Shown: one piece after another, positions 57,001 to 64,000 of the stretch
Layout of the letters: the number at the start of each line of letters is the position of its first letter
Numbering within the stretch: position 1 is the stretch's first letter
NCBI RefSeq assembly: GCF_000003815.2
Contig: NC_049980.1
Location: forward strand, 12,906,560-12,970,559
Length of the DNA stretch: 64,000 nt
Origin: Branchiostoma floridae
Lineage: Eukaryota > Chordata > Leptocardii > Amphioxiformes > Branchiostomatidae
Reading direction: 5' to 3'
Made by a program: the position numbers and the translations under genes
Notes under the pieces: model-generated
The model's database searches: none
What the model saw: the letters and a program-made list of their open reading frames with translations, nothing else
What the model was told of the DNA's origin: nothing

Positions 57001-57789
57001 ACAGTATACTATAGTAAAAATTCTACCTCTAACATGTTTCAGGAAGGTCCAATATCTAACAACACTAACCTGTTTCTTCTGGACAACCTTTCTCTGCTGC
57101 AAAAGCTCAAATGTGAAATCATCCCAACGGCTGTCAAATTTATAGGCAGCATCATTAAGGGATTTAGGGGTTTAGGTTTTCAAGTCTTTTATGGAGCGAA
57201 AATTGAATTTTCCATAACAATAAAACATCTATAAACTGGTGAAATGACCCAATCCCTTTTCTCTCCCCTCTCAATGAATCCCAAAAGTGTTTGGATGAAG
57301 TGATTATGGGATTTAAAGTGATCATTGTCATCATGCTGAAGTCATGTTAATGTTGGTCCATTTTTTCATTGTAGTGACATGGGCTAAATTGACTTGCAGT
57401 TGAATGAGAGGCTGAATAATTCAGTGCCATGATGCCATCTGTGGAGGAATCTGGCTGTTTTTTTTTTCCCTCACTGGCTTCTTACCTCTGGGAATGATGT
57501 AACCTCTAACGGGGGGACTGTTTTTGGTTGTGTATGTCTGTTGGCAATTGGCATATTTGTTTAAAAGATTTGTATAACTTTTGATTCAATGTGAGTTGTT
57601 ATTCAGGTCTCAAAGAAACATGGCAATTTTGGGCCCCATAGCTATATTTCATGTGAAACAGCCTGACAAACCAATACACCTTCCTGAATGTAGTGTGATA
57701 TAGTCCATTCTACCAGCTGTCGCATGTTTGATACATGTTCTAAATCTAATGGAAGGAAAATGAACATCGTTAGTGAGATAAGCAAATCA
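54003..57789. other. Non-coding region upstream of the LRR gene
   Basis: ORFs on both strands at about 54,832-55,202 (71 and 108 codons) overlap and have no recognisable content. GTGGTCAC-type transposon fragments are at 55,870-56,025 and 56,460-56,530 (GTGGTCACTTACAGGTGTGAC, then TGTG). No GNL2 exon was found. Confidence 0.4.
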
Positions 57790-57930
57790 CATTTATTTAT
57801 TTATTTATTTATTGGTTTGGCTGCACCGAACACACAGCCAGGGCTGCCCAACTAGCCTATGGCTATTACAAAGGGCTAGCCCTGCTGACAAACACATAAA
57901 CAATACAAATTAAAAAAAAGAACATTTGTA
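57790..57930 (-). mobile_element. 3' end of a non-LTR element with (AATA)n tail
   Basis: On the minus strand a segment reading AGGGCTAGCCCTTTGTAATA, then GCCATAGGCTAGTTGGGCAG and GTGTGTTCGGTGCAGCC ends in six AATA/AAATA units (57790-57813 on plus). A short unique 3' end plus a microsatellite tail is typical of CR1/L2-like LINEs or their SINEs. The family is not established. Confidence 0.45.
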
Positions 57931-58385
57931 TGTACATGGTGTAGGATAACTTACATATCATCTAAAATGGAGTATATAACATCATATCATCGACAACAAT
58001 ATTTGCAATGAGAGGTCAGGGTCTGTATATACACGTTTATCTTTTTGTATATCAAGTATTAGTATAGCTTATGGATAATTTATCCTCAGATCATAGTCAG
58101 ATAACTGAACTGCATATTGTCAATGTCGAGAATTTGCTACGAGAGTTCACTGCAGACTAAGATCAAGAAAATAGAACCCAGTTTTACAGACTCCTCCATT
58201 TAAGTGTTCTTGAAAAGATAGAAAACAATAGATTCCATGTACTACATTTTGTACTACAACAGACAATTGTTAACTGGTACATATTACTAAAAATTACTTA
58301 GTTGTTATATTATACTTATAGAGAAGGCCGCCGATGTATTGTAAGTATGGTAGATCCATGTTTTGATAAGGTGAATTTACTGGAA

Positions 58386-58409
58386 CAAGGAGGTTTTTTA
58401 ACCTCCTTG
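58386..58409. repeat. Hairpin, CAAGGAGGTT arms
   Basis: CAAGGAGGTT, loop TTTT, AACCTCCTTG: a perfect 10-bp stem with the same arm as the hairpin at 22,072. Confidence 0.8.
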
Positions 58410-61077
58410 ACTGGAACAAATAAAAGAAATGCTATCAAGTATCAGATAAGAATTAAGCTTGATTGCTGATCTTTGCTGCACGATTATTAATTGTTCTGTT
58501 GCAAATGGCTTGTTTGTACATGATAGTTATATTGCTGAGGTGATGACATACTGCCCATCTAATTGATTGCTGTCTTTTATAAAAGTGATATGGGTCTCTG
58601 AATCTAACACCATGGGGGTGTTACAAGTAAAAAAAATGCTAATTTTTCAATTAGTCACACCTCGTTGTGATGCAAACAGCGCTATTTAGTACTGAAAGTG
58701 ATTGAAGCACACTGTTTTTTTCTCCCACGGGTGTGTAAAAAAATAATTTTTCTTTTATGTTGTATTGTTCAGTTTGTTTTTTTATAAACTTCAGTGTGGC
58801 GATAAAATTTGGTGTTGTTTTCATACATGTATCTCAAACTCTCATTTTCTTTTCACAAAATTGTCTGACAAATACAAAAGAGCACAATACACACCTGCAA
58901 TATCACATATTATCAGGCAATTATAAGTTGCTTCAAAGCAGCTCACAGTCTGATGATTATGCAAAATACTTAGATTAGCATTGCAAATGAATGAGGTAAC
59001 TGGGAAGATGTGCAAATTGCCAGGTAAAGCTAAAAGTAATTGGAGCATATCAGTTAGCACTGACTCATACCTGGCTTTGCATAGAGCTAAATTATATCAA
59101 TGGGTACATGTGCACTTCAGTCTGTGCATCCAAAATTAGAGCTGTGCACCAAACTTAGAAGTACATTTAAATATCACAAAAAAGACAAAACTTTCAACAT
59201 TTTGTTGTACTTCTTACGTATAATTTCATAGTAAGCTATAAAATTATTGATTTAAACTCAGAAGGGAGTCAAAAAGGTTTGTTATAGGGTTTTGCTGACA
59301 GTTGACTTTATTGTATTTTTTTGTGTGCACCTATTCCCAAATTGACTTTGGAGCCATGCAGATAGCTTTGTCCCATACCTGATGACCTGAGAAAATGACC
59401 TTTTACATCACTGGTCATTCATTTGACCTTTTGTATTGTATTGTCGGGTGTGACAAAGAGAGGCAGGCTTCCTTCCGCTCCTCTAATGTCCTGTCTTTCA
59501 CTGGCTATCATTAATGACAATCACACCTTCTTTGAGGATCCGCAGTCAGCAGTCAGGTGAAAGCAATTGCCAGTAAGCCAGTCTTAGATCTTCCGTGCTT
59601 TCTTCAGAAAAAGGTTTTGCATGATGTCAGAAATGTCAGACAATCACTGTGACTGTAAGTTCATTTACTTTTGCTGTGAGTTTTATTTCACGGTATAAGG
59701 GAGAAGAAGGTTTCGGCTGTATAATGAAAAATATATAAATTTGCAGTTGAAAACTAGTCATACAAGGGAGATGGTACCCCATGAATTCACAGTTTTAATT
59801 CTTTGTTGCTTTTTACAGTATGGTACAATTGACCACAATGAAAATTGGCATGATTCTTGTTATATTGCTTTTGAAAGACAAGATTAGATGTGACAGCAGC
59901 TTTTTCATTGTAGGGCTCATACTCATAGTTTAATGTAGATAAACATAACCTGCCTTGTGATTCAACCTCTCTTGAAATGGTTTGCAACTGTCTTTAGAAT
60001 AAGTTAATGTTACATGAAAATGTTAGTCAAATGTTGTGGGAGGATAAACAAGTACTCAGAAAAGTTATTTAGCTTCAGTGCTAAGGCTACTCAATCGTGA
60101 ATATTAATCTATTGGACTATGTAAGTGTGTGCCATTGGACTATTATTAAACTGATTCGCCGATAAGCACTCAACAGACTCATATTAAAGTCACAATCATA
60201 TATTGAAATGCTCCATCCATTTTTGGTAAATTGGGGACCACCAGTTTCATACTTGGGCCATGGGTTAAATAAGAATGCTGGAGAATGTGTGGCTCTTTGG
60301 CTATGCCTTTCATGTTGACGTGCTTAGCTTCTTGTTGGAAATTTAGGTCTTGCCCTAACACTGTACTCTAACATAGCGGCTGCAAAGGCATTTGTAAACA
60401 GATGTATAAATAGATGCTACATATATAAGTACTAGTATATCCAGTGACAAATGCTTATGTAAGAAAGGACTGACATATGACATGTCATATCATTTAATTT
60501 GAAGAAGAATTTGGGTATAATGAAAAATCCAAAATGGGTGCTGGTCAAATAACCTTTAAATCCAGAAATTAGAAGTTGGCATGCAATAGTAACTGTTGTA
60601 GTAACTAGTATACTTTGTGAAAATTGTGCTTATTGAGAATTATACTGGATGGATACATTGTGTTTTAGTAAATCATAAGCATAATTCATTATGATTTAAT
60701 GGTTTGCATTCAATATTTATAGGATAGATTTTAAGTATAGTACATCAGCCATCTGAGAGAACAGCTGGTTTTAGAGATAAATGTGTAAATGAATGCTGTC
60801 ATTTCCTGTGCATCCATGTCAGGAAACTTTATAGGGACTGTAGCTATCAGGATCCTGCCCTTTTTCTCTGGGTTTGCTGTTATCTGTGCTAATTGCATCA
60901 GACAAAATACATGCTACACTTACAGTAGATATACCTTGATACTACTATCTCCAAATTTGGAAATCTTAGTTATTCAAAATATTAGTCTCAGCTGCTCTTT
61001 TCTCTGTATAACTGTAAGAATGGGAGCAGAAGTAAGAAATTAGTATGCAGCATACACGACTGTCTATATCAGTCTGC

Positions 61078-61104
61078 CCAAGGAGGTTCCATTCAACCTC
61101 CCTG
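61078..61104. repeat. Hairpin, CCAAGGAGGTT arms (one mismatch)
   Basis: CCAAGGAGGTT, loop CCATTC, AACCTCCCTGG. A third member of the AAGGAGGTT hairpin set. Confidence 0.7.
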
Positions 61105-61265
61105 GTCAATTCCTGTTCCCCAGTAAGTCACTAGATATAAATTTATTTTGTATTCATATCATCCTTGTTCACTACTGGCACTATTCAAATATTGAGCCTC
61201 CCTTTAACAATAATACACAAAGCTATGTTGATAGAGAAGAAAAAAATCAAATTGATTTTGCCAGT

Positions 61266-61780
61266 TAGGCCACACCAATTGAATTTCTTGGTTCACGGAT
61301 TTTTTCATAAAAAATATGGAGCGACAGGGCGGAAAAAAATTGTAAAATGGTTGGGGTCAAGATAAGGGCTAATCCAAAACATAAAGAATAAAAAGTTTTC
61401 AGCTTGAAAAAAGTACAAAAACACTGCTTACTTGCTTAGGGCTGTCCGTCGTTGCCGACGATGACGTCACGTTCGGTTGACCGCATGTCACAAAAACACT
61501 AATACTGTAGAGTAACAGCACCTGTTCGTTGAAAATTACAAAAGTAGTGTCAGTTTTTATGTTTGTCCCATTCTTCATGAATGAAAAATATAACTGCAGT
61601 AATAATACCCACATTTTAAGGAGCTTATAATATAAAGGCCAATTTGCTACACCAGAAAGTTGGTGAATGGTTTCATTAATGGTGAAAATTTGCAGAGTGG
61701 TAATTTTTTTTTTTTTTTCATTTTCCAAAAAATAGGAGCGAGCGAATCCGTGAACCAAGAAATTAAATTGTTGTGGCCTT
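61266..61780. mobile_element. MITE with ~35-bp inverted ends (AGGCCACA ... CTTGGTTCACGGATT)
   Basis: The left arm at about 61267-61301 and the right arm at about 61746-61780 are inverted over about 35 bp with two mismatches (both contain AATTTCTTGGTTCACGGATT). The outermost AGGCCACA is shared with the element at 31,141-31,647, which suggests related transposases. The interior is AT-rich. The 139-codon minus-strand ORF 61399-61818 crosses the right arm and is not a gene. No clear target duplication. Confidence 0.75.
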
Positions 61781-64000
61781 ATCTCTGTGTGCAACATGCT
61801 AGCAAAAGGTTGCTGCATATACCTTATAGTTATACCTAAGCGACAAATGTATTGATATTATGCTGCAATTATTCTGTTTGGCCAAAAAAGAACATAGCAA
61901 TTCCATGCATATGAGAGTGCTTACATATTTTAAGAATGATGTATTCTGATGCTCCCTTTATCATGATAATTAGTGATATCAGATTGCTTGCACACATCTG
62001 GTTATTACATTTTCCTTTCCCTGGGGTCTTTTTTGAAAAGGCATAATTAGGGCCATACCACAGGCATCATTTGGAAGCATCCAGTTGAACACTTGTCTCC
62101 CACACATAATATGTCATTTTTATGGTCTATGCACCATCTATACACTGACTAAAAGCCTGTCATAAATGTAGAGTATGGTAGGTCTAAATTTATGATAATC
62201 TAGTACTAGTACAAGTCCACAGCAAACCATTGACATTGCATGTGTGTTGATGTCCTTTTTTTACAGGTGGAGAATATTAAAATCAGCCCTTTTAATTTGA
62301 CATGATTCTTAGCCAGGAGGTTCAAGTCTCAATCTGAGCAATATTAGAGCAATCTGATGTATAATCTGATGTCCGAGTTAAGCATAAAGCAAAGGCAGTC
62401 TACAGAAGGTAGCATATTGCATTATTGAGAATTAGCATAGGGCATTCAATTTTACAGTTTCCTCTCATGCAGGCCCCCATGAAATGTATTGGTGGACGAA
62501 ATTAGCTTTCCCAATGCATGTGTATGTTTGGGAATTATGTATAAGTCAGTTACTTCAGTCCATTAATATTACACGATACTAATTGCAACAAATGTAAAGA
62601 TATTGATATCAAATGATGGAACACAGTGATAAAATTGCACTTGTTATTGACTGAATGTTTGTCGAGATGTTGATATATTACAATGGAAAAATACACCGAG
62701 TCTCTTACCTATGAATCACCAATCATAGAAATGTGCAGATATTCAATATTTTCCTACCTAGACACCCCCACCCTGTATATTAATCTTTCTTTGAAATTAT
62801 GAGTTGCATACTGAAAACTTGAAATGACTCATCTGAAATGACTAACGGATCAACATCTGGTAGACTGTATTTGTTATGGCGATTTTGTCATTCTTCTGTC
62901 CTTCAGTACATGTGTACATGTTGATACTTTAAGCTTAACAGGTTTTGCTGGCCACAAAATAGGTGCTAGACCTGCAGCCAGTTAGAGTAATTAGAGCCGG
63001 GACAATAGAATCGGATACAGAATGACTCATGCCGCTCCGGGGCATCAGGGATCCATACAGTCTAGTACCCAGTAGACCAGGTAGATCCGAAACGGTAACC
63101 TGTGAAGCCCATGATTTTCCACTCTGAATTTTCCCCTTTTCATTACAAGTGACAATAGTGCGGCCCATTTATATACAGATCAAGAAATGTTTCTGCATGC
63201 GGTTTCTACATGCAATTGTCAGTGATCGCATGTCAAACGTTGTGCTACTGGGTTAGTGAGCATTTGCCATAGTTACACATTATACAGCCACAGATATTAT
63301 CTATATACCGGTGATGTATATTTTTACATTATAAGATTACATTTTTAGACCGTAGATGAAATAAGATAATGAAATAACAAGGGCATACATTATTTGCCAA
63401 TGAATGAATAAACACTAAATGTACTTGGGTGAAGACTTGGTTGTCAAGGAGATATCTTTGAAATAACATTAGTACACTGACTGAAAAAAAATGCTGAATA
63501 CCAGTGAATGGAACACAATGAATCTTCATTTCTAATATACAAATATGTTGTACAAAAATTTGTATGTTCTGTTTGAACCTTGTAAAATGCTTATTAAGAA
63601 TATGTAACTATTGTTCAACTTGACATTAAGTCCTTTGGAAGGGAATGATTGAGTATGATATGCCAATATACATGTATACAACTTACACATTATACAGAAT
63701 TCCCAGAAAGAAGGTGCGATATCAGAAATGTTTGCTTAAAATCTGCTGGAGTAAGGTTGGCAACAGTTCTGTACAACATGTCCTTGTTGCTTGTCCATTG
63801 ACATGTATGTGTTATGGATCATGACACCACTGTACACAAAAGGGCATGATAACATGTTGTCAGCCGGTCTGTAGATCAATGTATTCACTCTCACTAGTTA
63901 CTCTGACAAAAATGTAACACTTGGAAATCCATTCAATAAATGATCACCACCATTACAGCTTACCTTCCATCAAACAGCTCCTATGCATAGTTAGGATGTC
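61781..64000. other. Gene-free stretch to the window end
   Basis: AT-rich. The patch at about 62,970-63,170 is GC-richer and unique, with an AP-1/Maf-type TGACTCATGC word near 63,024. Its 77-codon minus-strand ORF is not recognisable. No gene called. Confidence 0.35.

Larger units (their letters stand above)
57931..61265. other. Gene-free stretch
   Basis: It contains the hairpin at 58,386 and a diverged GGTGCAC/AGGGCTCGAAAT-family remnant at about 59,100-59,350. The patch at about 59,460-59,600 (TATCATTAATGACAATCACACC) looks unique and might be regulatory. No gene recognised. Confidence 0.4.

Overview
The window looks like nuclear DNA of an invertebrate deuterostome. My best guess is a lancelet (Branchiostoma). 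The reasons are short GT-AG introns, single-copy animal genes close to their vertebrate orthologues (GNL2, CENP-W, an UNC5CL-type death-domain protein), and a very high density of short inverted-repeat transposons. The organism is inferred from gene content only; no organism-specific marker was seen.

Layout. Positions 1-34,870 form a gene-poor region. I could support no host gene there. It is packed with mobile-element debris: a retroposed 3' end with a perfect 13-bp target duplication, a tRNA-related SINE, two internally deleted mariner elements, and at least five MITE families. It also has a 152-bp-period tandem repeat, a CACCTG-rich array and a few promoter- or enhancer-like unique patches. 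Positions 34,878-37,721 (+) hold a two-exon UNC5CL-like gene (transmembrane, ZU5, UPA, death domain). Positions 39,030-43,723 (-) hold a three-exon CENP-W gene of 76 codons that no single ORF reveals. Its first intron contains a 1.6-kb minisatellite of 19-bp units that is open in all six frames. Positions 44,339-48,814 (+) hold the first eight coding exons of GNL2 (269 codons). The rest of GNL2 is not found in the following 15 kb. Positions 50,343-53,954 (-) hold a two-exon, 745-residue LRR type I membrane protein with four copies of a REESLR helix in its tail. Positions 54,003-64,000 are non-coding as far as I can see, and may be upstream introns of the LRR gene or a giant GNL2 intron.

Gene relationships. 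UNC5CL-like and CENP-W converge. CENP-W and GNL2 diverge from a 615-bp shared promoter interval carrying CHR- and CRE-like motifs on the CENP-W side. GNL2 (60S ribosome assembly) and CENP-W (kinetochore) are both growth- or proliferation-linked, so sharing a promoter is plausible. The UNC5CL-like protein (NF-kB-type death-domain signalling) and the LRR receptor are both membrane signalling proteins, but nothing shows they act together.

The observations most worth following are the hidden CENP-W gene, the intronic polyadenylation configuration that would remove half of the UNC5CL-like death domain, the REESLR repeat tail, the break in GNL2, and the six-frame-open minisatellite flanked by direct copies of one MITE.
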